Shown: positions 1 to 12,965 of the stretch, piece after piece
Layout: the number at the start of each line of letters is the position of its first letter
Numbering within the stretch: position 1 is the stretch's first letter
Origin: Sclerurus mexicanus
Taxonomy: Eukaryota; Chordata; Aves; Passeriformes; Furnariidae
Reading direction: 5' to 3'
Assembly: GCA_013396755.1 (NCBI GenBank)
Contig: VWZF01002195.1
Location: 1,552,234-1,616,233, forward strand
DNA: 64,000 nucleotides
Made by a program: the position numbers and the translations under genes
Notes under the pieces: model-generated
Told to the model about the DNA's origin: nothing
Database searches by the model: none
What the model saw: only the letters and a program-made list of their open reading frames with translations

Positions 1-3000
1 AGGTATTTTATTGAGACCTTTCACTCCAGATGTCTTTAAAATATAAATTTTACATTTACAGTGGCATAAGAAAAAAAGAGATCTTCATATTTTGGATTGA
101 CCTATTTCATACTAATTTCTGTATCACAAGTGCATGCATTGAGCATGTATTAACAGAAACATGTAACTTTCTGTAGTATACATTAGCTGAAGTCGCATGG
201 AGAGTTTCATTTGATAGCTATAAGAACTGCAACTGCTTGCTGCCCAAATTTAGTGTGCATTGGCCAGAAGGTGGTGCTTTCAACCATAGATGTTCAAATC
301 AGGAAATAAAACATGGATATGAGCTGTGTTAACGTTTTCCTGCAGTGAATAATAGAGGAAGAAAAAGGATTCTGTGTATTTTGCTAAGTCAAACAGAGAC
401 TACTAAGAGGCTGCCACAGTCCAGAAAGAAGCAAGTATAAAATGGAATTTTTTTTCCTATTTAGCACTTTTCTTCACCTTCCTGTCTACATCAAATTTGT
501 CTTCCTGATTGCAGCATAGTGATAATGTAGCTCACAAAGGAAGGATGACTGCAAAATCCCTATTGGTCACTGTTACCCAACTTTGCTTTAAGAAGCAGCA
601 TTGTAAAAGAAGAAAACAAACTGAATTCTGTGTGGCCCCTGCCTTTGAAACAGCTTCAGTTTTTGAACATTTGCTTTGGCTTCCACTGACGGTCCTGAAA
701 ACAACAGAGCACAAGGTGTTCACAGTTATTTTGAAATGTGTAGGTTGCATGTGGAAGAACTGGAAGGAGAGGACAAGTTTGACTCTGCAAAAGGTTTTGC
801 TTTCTGTGTAAACAGAAGATTAAGAAGAAACCTAGAGACAGCTTCTGAATAGCTGGTACTATAGGATTACACACATGTGCATCTGCACTCAGTGCCTCAT
901 TACACACATATACCAAGGTTCCAGTGTCCCCCAATGGCTTTGGAAGATTTTAAGGAACTCTCTCGTGGTTTAAATCTCTGCTGCTCAATTCCAGCACTTT
1001 CCCTACACTTAAAACCATTATTTCACCTCTGACTAATTTTATTGCCCTCAGTGGCGTTATTTGCATATATAAAGTTTATTAACACACTTACCTAAATGTT
1101 TGCAAATTCGAGTCAAGAAAATGATCTGCTAAGTGTTTTATTTGAAATTAAACTCCTTTGATTAAAACTCTGCTCTTAGCCTTTAATAAATGTCTTTGAG
1201 TTGCTTGACCTCTAGATGACCATCCTATTTATCATCACTTTTTTCATGTTAATTAATTATTTGATGGGAGATTTGAGTTAATGGTGAATTGGAAGAACAT
1301 AGGAAGGGTCATAACCAGGCCAATAATTTTGGTGAATGTTGACTGTATTGATAACAATTAAGGAAAATATTATGTACACATAGATTTTTTGTTTATTTTG
1401 ATTAATTAAGTAGTGTTCTTGGGGAAAAAACCCACATGTATTTTAGTATCATGAGCTAGTTTTCTTCAGACTTCAACAGAATTGACTTTCCTGACACTCT
1501 CTTTAGATGAGGTCTTTAGTTGTGTTCTTAATGAATACATTGTTTTTTTACTTCTGTTGATTGAAGCAAATTAATTTTGGACTTTACTAATTGGACAAAC
1601 TATCAGATTCTTCTCCAGAGATGAAGTGAAAACCAATAAAGATATGATATCTTTAGAAATCTTTGAAGGTTCTTAATCCTCAGGATTCTTATGTCATTGT
1701 CCTGGGATAGTCTGTGAATTTTTCCCTTTCTCCCCATACAGAAAGCTAGTACAACTCTACATGATATTTAAACACTGCTTAAAAAAACTTCGGTATATAA
1801 ATGGTGCAGATTTTCCTTCGAGTGGATCATAACCCACTGGTCTAGTTGTAAAGTCCTTTCTCTGACATTCTTTTCAAGGGATTTTTTGCCTTTGTAATGG
1901 CTTCAGACTGAGACATGGTAATAGAAACTTTGTTATTTTCTATTAGTATGGATAAAGAGATTATTGCTATAAAGAGATAGAAAGCTAAACAATGTTATCA
2001 CTTTCTGAAGATTATATAGTTTATTAAATTTATCTAATCCTTATTAATTCCACACCTAGGGGATTTAAATTGATGGGAACTTTTAAATAGACTTTGGATA
2101 CAGGATGAATTAAACTATGTCTGTTCAGAATAGGCCCAAAAACCTCTTTGGGGAAGATCCTTTATCTTTTCATTTGTGTATGCAAGTACCTACCTTATAC
2201 GTGGGACTATTAATAAATAAATTTTAAAACCGTAGAATTTTCTGAATAAGAAAAGTCAAGTATAGTCAAATCCACACTGTGGATGAAAAGGGACTTTCAG
2301 CAGCACAAATATATAGCACAAGTGCCACATTAACTGTGCCTAACAGAGCTCTATTCCCCATCCTCTTGTTAAAACTGCACCTGTTCATAAGAGATAGCTC
2401 TGTCCTAGGGAAGGATTACTCAGCCTCATAATTTTTCTTTGTCTTCTTCCTTGTCACTGTCATATTTGATGCTGCAAAGGCTGGAAAAACAAAGGTCTCC
2501 AGAGGCTGCCATGGAGTTATTTCTTCACATACGAAGAGCACTGTAAGCAGCTTCAGTCTTTTACCTGTCTAAGCAGGGTCACCCTATCTTCTGCCTACAT
2601 TCAAAGGAAGGTACTGGCTCCTTTACAGGGTGATTAAGCTCAGCCAAAATTGTCTAATGGAAATGTTTTTATGTTTTCATTGCCTATAGTAAACACTGAG
2701 GACAAACTTTCATTCCCTGTGCTAGCAGAGCTCTGTTAATCACAGGATGAAATTCAGTGTGCAAGCTCAGGAGTAGGCTGTATAGAAAGCATCAGAAACA
2801 CATCAGAAGCCAGTAGAACTGAATAAATTTACACTAACAGAGATCACACCCTGTATGTCTGGCATGATCTGGTGAATACAGACAATGAATGGAGCAGTCA
2901 TTTTAAGGATTTCAGTACAGTTCAGCACAGTTGCTCTAGGATTTCCATAATTTGTTTAATCAGAAATTACCTTTTCATCAAAACCAACTATTTTCCCAGT

Positions 3001-6000
3001 AACTTGTCCATCCAGGTGAAATTCAGCTCTAAAACCCAGAAAATGTTCTAAAAATGGAACAAATGAATTGTTTTTTTTTACTTTTTGTTGATAATGTTTG
3101 ATTGATTGGTGCTTTTTTTTCCATAATGAATTTTGTTTGCAGATGTGCTGTTGTGTTAAAAATGTTATAATTTAAGCACAGAAGTTAAATAAAAAATCAG
3201 GCTTATGAGTGATTAATCAAATTCTTATAAGCACCTTTTTCTTTCCTTTTTTCTGTGTGGGCAGGGGGAAATATTGAATTACCTTTCTTTCATTAAGAGC
3301 ATAAATGGATACAGCTTTCACTGTCAGGAGCCTTTCCATGAATAAAAATCTGGGATCTTGCACAGCCTTGTTACTGTTTTTCCCAGAAGACAGACTGACA
3401 CAGGCAAGGACTCTCTCAGGACACATGTACACAGATGGGAACAGGCAGACTCAATCTGCATTTGCTCCATGGCCATATTGGCTCAGAGCTGTTTCCCTCA
3501 AGATAAGCTTTTGAACTAGGACAGTGGTGCAATAAGCTGCTGAGGATAATCTGGGGAGTTCCCAGCTTGTCCTGCTGCATTTGTATAGGCAGGCCAAATC
3601 CCACATCCCAGGTTTCCACGCAGATGTGCCATTGGTGAAATGAGTGGTGAGGTTTGGAGTTGAGGTGTAGTGAGATGGCAACAGGGCATTAGAAGGAGGA
3701 AAAGAAAATTTGTACAATTTTGATATTGTTTTGGAGTGCCTGGAAAAGTTAAGATTGCCTATGGGAAGAAGTGGAGCTTGGTTTGGTTGCTGGATTTTGG
3801 ATTTGTTTATCTGCTTTTGTTCCTTTGACAGCAAGTTTTGGTAGCTGATAGTAACTTTTTGAGAAGGAGAAGAATATTTAAATGGTTAATAGTTTATGGG
3901 GCAGTTAGTAATTTATGGGGGAATTGCTGGAGGTACCAAAAAGGACGCTTTGCACTCTACATTTCCCAAGGGACAGGTATCACCAGTTATTCTCCTGTGG
4001 CCAGATGGGGATGATCTTTATGGATCAGCATCACTTATAGCCAGCTGTTGAAGAGTCCTGTAGTGGTTAATTTCTCAGCATTTGCAAAATGCTACCAGTC
4101 AGCTCTCTGCTGTAAGAGATGTAGCATGGGAGAAAGCAGACATAATCCTCACTGCAAAGAATTTAGGATCTAAATAATCTGCTGCAGTTTATCAGGCTCT
4201 GAGTGTGATAGCAACACAATCAGGAGCAGATGAGTAGCTCAGTGATGGTTATCAGCAGATGTTCATCCTTAGCCTTGTGGGATTGAACACTAAATGATTA
4301 ATAATTCCCATTTTAAAGTAAAACACATTAACTGAGAAATCAGGATTTGCTTAGCTTTTTGCTGAGCATTAGTGTAACAGAGATAAAAAGAAATAAATTA
4401 AGTAAGTTATACTGCTGCAAGGCAAAGGTTAGCTATGATTCTATTCCCTATTTACTGAGGATAAAGAATATTCTTAGGAGGAAATTCAGAAAAAAATAGG
4501 AATGTGAATTTAAAACTATCTTGAATAATGGAATTGGCCATTAGATTGGATCCAGGTAAAAGGATTATCCTTAAATACTAGATCAAGTTAGAAGGCTAGC
4601 AGTTGTTCTTATTAAATGTATTTAGCTTCTAGAAAATTGTTTCTTTGATGCAATCAGAGCAAAATTGATATAATCACTTTTACATTAAAGAAAAATATTC
4701 ATTAGTGAACATCATGTGAAATTACCTAAGGAATTAGTGAGGGGATGGGACAAATAATTAAAGACTTTTTTCTTTTTCACAGTTGGAGTAGGGGAACATT
4801 AATCTTTCTGTAAGGACAGAGTTAACCCATTGTCTTATAGTGCATACTTGTCTGAATGACAAACAATATGATGTATTTAAAAGTGTTGGTGGAGCATTAA
4901 TATAAAGTTAAGGATGCCCTTGTCAGGAAATGCAGTCATTCATTCTTTATTTTGTCACCATGTCCCCACACTAGAGCCACATGCTGGTGGGACTGTCATA
5001 AATTCAATGAAGTTATTGAAGCCGTCTTGTCTTTTCTCAAAGCTCACACATGAACACAGCAGCTCTCTCCCCATGGAGCTTGACATCTTGTTCCCAACAC
5101 CTGTCACTGTGACTCCACAACTGCTGGCTGGAGCTGCTGTTGCAAGGTCTGCTTGTGAAAATCCATACAAACGTTTCCTCAGTGTTGTATGGCAAGAATA
5201 ACAGACTGATTCACTTGATCAGATGAAAGGTACACCTGACTCAGCATCAAGTCTGCCACCCAGACTGCTGCTTTTTTTCTGGTTTTCCATATCAACACCA
5301 CAATACTGCCATGAAGATCCTGGCAAGTTCAAGAGTGACTAAAGGGTTTTTGGGAATAGGTGAAGGGCATAGACGACCAGATATAGATCAGCTCTGCCCG
5401 TCCTGGCTGGTGTTGCCGGAAGGTCTGTTTGGTTTCTTGACTGGAATTCGCTCCAAAAAATGCATGTTTCTGGGTAGAGACAGAATCCACCAATGAAATA
5501 TGGAAAGAAAAACTTTTCCAACAGGCTTTTTAATTTACTGAAGAGATCTTAAATTCCTTTTGATGGAAGACAGACATAAAAACTTAAATAGGAGAAAAGG
5601 GGGGAAATTGTGCATTGGAAGGCATGACTTGGTAGTTTCTGATATTCTTCTGGAGAAAATGAGGTGAGCAAAAGCTCACTTGATGTGCCTTTGTGCAAGT
5701 GCATGCAGTATGGGAAAGATACGTAATGAATTATAAATCCCTGAGCAGCTACAGGGCTACAACATTCCCAGGATTATGGTGATAAGGTGGAGCAGTTCAC
5801 TGAAGTGATGTGACAGGTGTACAGAGTCTCTTTAGGAATGACAGGCAAAGAAGACAAAGGACAAAGTCTTGTACTTCCCAAAAAAAGCAGCTCAGACACA
5901 CATCCCTTCTGCATCATGTTCAAAGGTGAGGCCAATAGATGTCATGGTGGGTGTCTGCTGTTGAACACCTGATCAAGAGAATGAGGAAGTAAATGAATTC

Positions 6001-6442
6001 GTCTTTAAACAACTGGAACATGTTTCATGATTGCAGTCCTTTGCTCTTATGGGGAATACTAGAACCTCAAACATTTTCTGGAAAGCAATATATTAGGATG
6101 CCAGAAATCTAAATCTCTGGAGTGTGGGCTGATAAGCCTGTTTTCTGATGGGCCTGTAGGTCACATAAAGGAAAAATTAAGGCTGAGATCAGATGTAGCC
6201 TTGGTTTTACTGACCATACTGGAGTTTTAGATCCTGAGGAAAGACTCTGAACTTTAAAACTTTAAAACTAAACACATTCACTTTCAGTGTGAACTTTACT
6301 TTGATCAGGTATGTGATGGACATTACACTGTGCTATATTATTCTGAAGGGGAAAGGGATCAAGAAGAACTTAAGCACCACCTACACTCATCTCTGCCACC
6401 AGGGTAGATACATCTAAGGGAGCTGAAGGAGATTATTGCTGT
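1..6442. other. Unannotated AT-rich DNA
   Basis: I see no gene, RNA gene or recognisable mobile element in this stretch. It is AT-rich with scattered poly-T and poly-A runs. Open frames at 509-811 (plus) and 3,451-3,834 (minus) match no family I recognise. A block at about 4,914-5,270 is more GC-rich than its surroundings and open on both strands, which may mark an old repeat or pseudogene, but nothing identifies it. Confidence 0.6.
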
Positions 6443-6530
6443 CATGGATGGGACATCTATCACCTCTTTGGGCAACTTGTTCCAGTGTTTTATCACTCTC
6501 ATTTCATGACTAGTCTTTTTTCATCTTTCA
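6443..6530 (-). mobile_element. CR1 LINE 3' fragment
   Basis: The plus strand reads like the complement of the CR1 3' region: a block meaning 'hold GACATC, CACCTCTTTGGGCAACTTGTTCCAGTG' (shown here in parts) corresponds to the segment found just upstream of the tail in other CR1 copies of this window, for example near 8,950 and 11,200. The terminal octamer tail is missing. It is short and diverged, so the boundaries are approximate. Confidence 0.55.
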
Positions 6531-6544
6531 AATATTGCCATGGT

Positions 6545-6825
6545 TGAGAGAGGTTCCTGATGACTAGAAAAAGCAAACAACATACCCATCTTGATGACGG
6601 CCAGGAAAGAAGACCTGGGGAACTACAGGCTGGTCAGTGTTGTCTCATGTACTTGGAAGGTTATGGTGACAATTTTCATATGAAGGACTAGAGGATGACT
6701 GGGAGAGACTAGCACGGATTTATGATGAATTTTTAAGTTTTGCCTAGACAAATGTATTGTCTACTATGACAGGAGAGGACTGGTGGGTAAACTGTGTTCA
6801 GTAGACTTGACATTAACCTTTATCT
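6545..6825 (+). mobile_element. CR1 LINE fragment, reverse-transcriptase part
   Basis: Translation of the plus strand gives a broken version of the CR1 ORF2 reverse transcriptase: a KEDPGNYRLVSV block at about 6,605-6,640, which is the usual N-terminal RT motif of CR1, followed by remnants of the 'FTKG...LTNL...YDR' stretch (a YDRRGLVGK piece near 6,765-6,795). Several stops and frame changes interrupt it. It lies next to a CR1 3' piece in the opposite orientation, so the two are separate insertions or a rearranged element. Confidence 0.6.
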
Positions 6826-8804
6826 AATCTCAGTGAGCCTCAATAAATCTATTGTTCTCTGATGTGTTATCGAATGCAGTTTCTCCATTTCACTATTCTG
6901 AATGCACTCCATATTTTAAGGCTAGTTGCATTTATTCTCTGAAACAAGCAGGCAGCTGTCTAACCATCTACTGCTCAAATATGAGAACTATTTATCTTGA
7001 TGACAGAGATGTGGTCAAAATCATATGTAAATAGACGTCAAAAGCTGATACATAAAAAGGCACTTATGAACAACATAATGACATTTCCCCAGAATAACCT
7101 TCTAGCCTTCAAAAACTCACAGTTAGGAACTTTCTCAGTGAAGGTAAGTCTGGTATTCAGTACCACTCAATGAATTCTTTCTTGCATAGATTTAGTCACC
7201 TACAGTTAGAATGGGCACGAGTCACTTTAGTGAAATAGATTGTGTGCTTTGTTTGTCACTTGTATAGAGGTTAGACTCCTACCCACTTTTAAGAAACTGT
7301 GTATAGAAGAAAATGGATAAGACTTTGTAAGAGAGATAACCAGTATTTATGATGCTTGTCTTGTTTTCTCAATTTCTTTCCTTAATGATAAAGTAAACAC
7401 TATTCAGTAGGGCAGTCATAAATTAATGAATGTCCTGAGATTATTTTTCTCAACTTTAACTTTGCACAACCAAGGTTTTCTAAAGAACTTAACATGATTC
7501 ACATCAGGGGATTGAATACCCAAATAATCACCAAAACAATTAATAATATTTTCCCAATTACAGTCTGGTGCCATTGAACTGTATTTTGTTGTTGTTACTT
7601 TTGTGTACTTTAAATGGGATCAAACAATTTATAGATTATCTTTGCTCACAGTTCAAAGCCTTCCACAGTACTATACAACATATTCAAGGGATCCTCATGG
7701 CTTTTCCTGGTAGAATATGATTTCTTGGCTTAGATCAAAACAACAAACAAACAAACAAATCCCCACTAGATATGTATCACTTCAGTGGTAAGGAAACTAT
7801 CCTTGAGTTCTGGAACATAGTTTAGAAATACATAATTATTATACGACACAATAAACCAGATAATTTGTCACACATTTTGATTACTTTTATCACATAATAC
7901 CAAGCTTGAGGGTTAATTATATTGTAATTACATTAAAAACATAATCATTTTTGTATGCCAGAAATCTCAGTTATCTCAGTGCTGAGGTACCAGCTGAGAA
8001 TTCTGCCATTAAAAGTTACAGCACTTTACAAAATAGCTGAAGTGCCAGTCCTCATTTACTGATGGGGAAGCTGAAGTGGGGAGGATTGAAATGATTTGCC
8101 TATGGTAAGTTAACAGCTGAGTAGCAGCTGAAGGAATGAAGCAGTCCCAGAAGGGTACATACCTCATCAGGTAACAACATCAAAGTGTTTCAGCGGTCGT
8201 GCATTCTTTATCTTTTATTTAGATGGAATTTAATTTTAGCAGAGATGCCATTTTCAGAATTTTGTTTCCTTGTAGACTGGCAATTTTTTGTTTGTTGGGG
8301 GTTTTTTATGTATAATGTGCTTAAACAAAGATTTTTCAGAGGTGGATGAAGATTTAAGATTGCAACAATTTTGGAGAGACTATCTGGGCAGTACTTGAAT
8401 TTTCAGATCTTACTGCACATTTCCTCTGAATGTGGCCATTTTTATTGGCTGTAGTTCAAGAAAATTCTAACATTGGAAAAACAATATGGATAAGAGAAAA
8501 CCAGACTCCAGAACTTTTCCTAGCTCCTAGAACTTTTCCCAATAGACTATACCTTTTCATTTTGTTGCTTTCAAATTTGCACCATTAAAAGTGTTTACAC
8601 AAACCTGAAGCTTCTCTTCAGGTATGGGAAAATGTTTTTTTTAGGTATTTCACAGTTATTGAATTAACAAGTATAGCTTTAATAAGTTTTCAAAACCTAC
8701 TATATCCCATTGATAAGCCTAAACTAATTAATAAGCTAAATTGTTCACTCTTAGCCAGCTACATAAATGGTATACACTGAAGACAAGGCCTAATTAGTCT
8801 CTTA
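6826..8804. other. Unannotated AT-rich DNA
   Basis: No gene or recognised repeat is visible. A short (CAAA)n run occurs at about 7,741-7,759. The open frame at 6,852-7,034 is short and unrecognised. Confidence 0.6.
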
Positions 8805-9015
8805 GAATCATAAAATCATTAAAGTTGCAAGAGATCATCAAGTCCAACTCTTAATCCATCACTGACAAATCCACCACTAAACAATGCCCCCAAGTGCAAC
8901 ATCTACATGTCTTATAAATACCACCAGAGATGTTGACTTAACCACTTCCTTTAGCAGCCTGTTCCAGTGCTTGACAACCCTTTTGGGGAAGAGAATTTTC
9001 CATATTGCAAAGACT
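8805..9015 (-). mobile_element. CR1 LINE 3' end
   Basis: The element begins on the plus strand with AGAATCATAAAATCATTAAA, the complement of the CR1 octamer tail, followed by a decayed GGTCCCTTCCAACC-type block and the segment that reads CAGCCTGTTCCAGTGCTTGACAACCCTTTTGG in two pieces at 8,955-8,990. This is the last 200 bases or so of CR1, the typical 5'-truncated copy. The open frame 8,877-9,170 on the minus strand is incidental. Confidence 0.8.
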
Positions 9016-11035
9016 CCACTAGTAAACTGAACAGTTAACAACTGAATTAGATTTAAAACTTTGTTGAATTTAATCACATATTTTCTTCCTAGGACAGTAT
9101 TTGAACTGGTGAAAATTGATAACACAGTGCATTTATTACGCATCAGGAAATATAAGTGTAAGAAAAGCACTGTTGTAGAATAGAAATATTTGTGCTGAAG
9201 GTATTAATGGGGAAAAAATATCCTGGAAAAATTTCACATAAATTTCAAACCTCAGAGTCAGTTTGTAATGTTGCACTATATCTAAGAAAACCTAATTAGT
9301 TTGGATTTTTTCAAGGAAAGTCAAAGGTTTCTATATGCTTATTTTGAAGTAAGGGTAATTTACAAGCATTGGATTAAGATTCCGTGTAATTTTTAATTAT
9401 CTTTCCCCCATATATGTGTTCAAAGTATATTAGTAAGACAGATAACATTGTTCTTCAGTGACCACTGTGGTCCATCAGGTAAATAATTTATGTTTTGAGT
9501 GGTATAAATATATAATTGTGTTTTCTGCAGTGACTAATAAAGAATCCAAGTTTTCTCTCCTTATATTAGCTTTGCATATATATTAAGGACTTCACTCCAG
9601 AGACAAAGGGGAGGGAACACAAAGCCTGCTTTTAGTTAAACAATGCACATTTTAACCTGTGTCTCTTTCTGCATTTATTGCAGACAAACTCAGCAACAGA
9701 GAGAATATTTTCAAGACTATGAAGTCTAGAACTTAAAAGTTATGGGTTTTATATATATGAACTTTCCCCTTCACCCGCAAGACTGCTTCAGCACAATCCT
9801 CAAATCAAGTTCCTCAAATCCTTCTGTGAATACAAGAATACTGATCCTTTCATCTTCTTGGTTACTGCAATCACTGCTGTGGTATCCATAGACTTTAGAA
9901 ATACTTTTGTTTTGTTTTGGTTTGGTTTTGCTTTTTGTTTTTTCTCCAATAGAGTATGCTCTACAGTATCCACTATAGTCAGAAACAGCTTACAACATCT
10001 CTTAGTGCAGCTGTGAAGGATTAGTATCTCTGCAAATCAGACCTTTGAGCACCAAATTAGAAACCCAAAAAATCCAAGGTTTCCCTGAACCATCCAGCTC
10101 TCAGTTTCCTTTTAAATTGATTATCCTTTTCCCCTTCCTTATCTACAAGCCCATTTTATCAGATCAAAGATTCCTATTCTGATGTACAACAAGCACAGAC
10201 AGCATTGATCAAAATTCACAATAGACCCTAGACCAAAACAGAGATTCTAGGCTGCTCAGAGAAAAATCTGCTTCAGTGTTTTTTTAAACTTGATCAGAAA
10301 CAATGTATTTTCCCTTGGAAATAATGGCGTGTTTTGTTTTTTTTTTCCTAGCTGGAACCTCATGCAGAAATATTGAACTTGAATCAGCTATTAAGTATGG
10401 AAAATTTCAGTGCTGAGGGCCAGTGTCTGGAACACTACTTACCCTTTGACCTGTGGACTTAATCAATACCTGGGCCTTTTCTAGGTTATTTATAAAGAGA
10501 AAAATATAATGTTATAAGTAGGGTATTTTTAGTGTCAGCCTCTTTATTTGCATACAAAGTCTTTCTTTCTGAACACCACTGTGGAGCAAGGAGGGAGTTG
10601 AAAAGGCAGCTCAGATTCCTTTTTTCAGTCTGTGTGTTCAGTAAGCTTTTTTTTTCTTCTCCCCAAGACTGCATTGTCTTTATTTTTTTTTTTTCAGTAA
10701 ACTGCCTCAGAGACCTTTCTCTTTTCATTGTCAGTGCAGAATTACTGATTTACTTCTTACTGGTGTTTTGTGTCTCTCAAACACCACCATGGGTGCTGCC
10801 ATTCACATTCACAGCCTCTAAACAACTATCCATTCCTGACTAAAGTTTAGAGTAAATTTCATTATATCAAGTGATGACGTATGGACTTGCGCTTGAAGTG
10901 TAGTTTGAATAAAGGACTCATCCTGCCTATCTTAAGAAGGCGACACCTGAATTAGTAAGCATAAGATCCCTCTGCCATTTAAAGAAATAAACAGGTATTT
11001 TTGGAAGACATTTAATTGTTTTTCTTGTGTATATT
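9016..11035. other. Unannotated AT-rich DNA with simple T/G repeat
   Basis: No gene is recognised. A degenerate (TTTTG)n run lies at about 9,906-9,943 and poly-T tracts at 10,331-10,350 and 10,680-10,696. The overlapping open frames near 10,486-10,843 are on both strands, rich in F, L and K, and look like AT-rich chance frames. Confidence 0.55.
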
Positions 11036-11506
11036 TCACAGAATCATAGAGTGGTATGGGTTGGAAGGATCCTTAAAAATCACCTAATTTCAGTTCCCTG
11101 GACATGGACAGAGGCATCTTCCACTAGACCATGTTGCTCAAAGCCCCATCCAACTTGTCCTCTAATACTTCCAGGGATGGCACACCCATAACTTCTCTGA
11201 GCAACCTGTGACAGTGTAACAACACCCTCACAACAGAGAATTTTTTCCTAATATCTAATCTAAACTGACTCTCATTCAGTGTCATGGTCTCACAGGCACC
11301 TATATGCCTTTGTAAAATATACATATATGTCGTTGTAAAAGGCTGCTCCCCTCTTTCTTGAAGGCTTCATTTAGATACTAAAAGGCTGGCAGAAGGGGTC
11401 TCCAGAGCCTTTTCTTCTCCAGGCTGAACAACCCCAATGCGATCTCTTTCTGCCTTTCCTCATATGAGAGGTGCTTCAGCTTTCTGACCATCTTCATGGC
11501 CCTCCT

Positions 11507-11848
11507 CTAGCCCCACTCCAACAGGTTCATGTCCTTATGTTGGAGGCTCCAGAACTGGATGCAGCACTCTAGGTAGGATCTTATGAAGGTGGAATAGAGG
11601 GGAAGAATCACCTCCCTCAAAATGCTGGTCATGCTTCTTTCTATGCAGTCTGGGATACAGTTGGTTTTCCAGCCTGCAAATGCACATTGCCTGGTCATGT
11701 TGAGCTTCTCATCCACCAACACCAGTAAGTCCTTCTCCTCCAGGCTGCTCTTAATCCATTCTCTGTCCAGCCTGTATTTGTGCTTGGATTTGCTCCAACC
11801 CATGTGCATAACCTTGCATTTAGCCTTGTTGGACTTCATGAAGTTCAC
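11507..11848 (-). pseudogene. CR1 ORF2 C-terminal remnant (113 codons)
   Basis: This minus-strand frame is the best preserved coding piece of the CR1 at 11,036-12,795. It covers the C-terminal part of the LINE reverse transcriptase: NKAKCKVMHMG near its start, then EEKDLLVLVDEKLNM, then SREVILPLYS-like (here LREVILPLYSTFIRSYLECC) and a final LLEWG. In active CR1 this region follows the RT domain in a protein of roughly 900 or more residues with an N-terminal endonuclease. Here it is an isolated fossil without start or partner domains. Confidence 0.88.
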
Positions 11849-12175
11849 TCAGGCCCACATTTCAAGCCTGCCCAGGTCCCTCTGGATGGCATCCCTTTCC
11901 TCCGGCATGTCTACAGCATCACATAACATAATTGGTATCTCAGCAAACTTGCTGAGGGTGCACTCAATCCCTCTGTCCATGTCAACAACAAAGACATTAG
12001 ATGGTGCCAGTCACAATACTGACCCCTGAGGACCTCCACTCGTCACTGTTCTCCATTTAAACACTGAATTGTTGATTGCAAATCTTTGAGAGTGACCATT
12101 CAAACAATTCCTTATCCACCAAGTGGTCCATCCATCAAATGCATGTCTCTCCAGTTTAGAGACAAAGATGTTATG

Positions 12176-12394
12176 TTAGACAGTGTGAAATGCTTTGCAC
12201 AAGTCCAGGTAGATTATGCCAGTTGCTCTTCCCTTATCCACCAGTGCTGTAACCCCATCATAGAAGGTCACCAAATTTGTTAGATGTGTTTTGCCCTTAG
12301 TGAAACCAGGTTGGTTTACACCAATCATTTCTTTATTTTCACTGTGCCTTAGCTTAGTTTCCAGGAGGGTCTGCTCCATGATCTTGTTGGACAC
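12176..12394 (-). pseudogene. CR1 ORF2 reverse-transcriptase core remnant
   Basis: A 72-codon minus-strand frame within the 11,036-12,795 element. It holds the conserved CR1 RT blocks MSNKIMEQTLLETKLRH, QPGFTKGKTHLTNLVTFYDG and GIIYLDLCKAFHTV. The Asp of YLD is the motif A catalytic residue; the second motif-A-adjacent Asp of the usual AFDTV is His here. It continues upstream in another frame into 12,625-12,765. Confidence 0.88.
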
Positions 12395-12796
12395 AGAAGT
12401 GAGACTGACTGGCCTGTAGTTCCTTGGGTCTTCTTTATTTCTGTCTTCAAAACTGGGTGTTATGTTCCTCTTTGCTGGTCAGTAAGAACTTTGCTCGACT
12501 GTCACAACTTCCCAAATATGATGGAGAGTGGCTTAGCCACTTCCCCTGCCAGTTCTCTCAGGACCCGTGGGTGCATCTCATGAGGTCCCATGGACTTCTG
12601 CAGCCTCAGGTTCCTTAGATGATCTCAAACCTGATCTCCTACAGCAGCTGGTGTTTCATTATTCCGGGTCTTCCCTTTGCTTTCAGCAACCTGGACTGTG
12701 TGGCTGGAGAACTTTCTGTTGAAAACTGAGGCAAGGAACTTGTTCAGTACCTTATCCTTCTCCATATCCTGGGAGATATATTTAGATATCTTTAGG

Positions 12797-12965
12797 ATAA
12801 AATGACTGGCTGGCGATGCTTTGCCTGATGTCCCCCAGGACATGGTTGGTCCTCCTGGCTGCCAGGGCACTGCTCACTCATATTCAACTTGCTGTCAAAC
12901 AGGACCCCCAGATCCTTTTCCATGGCACTGCTTTCCAGCATCTCATTCCCAGCCTGTATATAATA
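12797..12965 (-). mobile_element. CR1 LINE fragment, second subfamily
   Basis: The minus strand encodes EKDLGVLFDSKLNMSEQC followed, in a shifted frame, by a decayed AARRTNHVLGDIRQSIASQ-like region, i.e. the same C-terminal RT segment already present at about 11,700 in the neighbouring element. Because the same part of ORF2 occurs twice, this is an independent insertion rather than a continuation. Its closest relative in the window is the plus-strand copy at 22,994. Confidence 0.75.

Larger units (their letters stand above)
11036..12795 (-). mobile_element. CR1 LINE, long ORF2 remnant
   Basis: This is the longest continuous CR1 in the window. On the minus strand it runs from the linker after the endonuclease (MEKDKVLNKFLASVF at about 12,720-12,765) through the reverse transcriptase (a GFTKGKTHLTNLVTFYDGV block and YLDLCKAFHTV, which holds the first catalytic Asp, at 12,176-12,310) to the C-terminal region (NKAKCKVMHMGWSKSKHKYRL at 11,760-11,830 and LLVLVDEKLNM near 11,700) and the 3' UTR with octamer tail at 11,036-11,060. 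The RT active-site motif that should read FADD is FAEI at about 11,935-11,950, and frameshifts split the frame, so it is dead. The 5' half, including ORF1 and the endonuclease, is missing, as in most CR1 copies. Confidence 0.92.

Noticed and set aside
3451..3834. 127-codon minus-strand frame
   Set aside because: No recognised family, no splice or promoter context, and composition (N, S, K, T-rich) compatible with chance in AT-rich DNA.
4914..5270. GC-richer block open on both strands
   Set aside because: No family recognised and no edges that would define an element.
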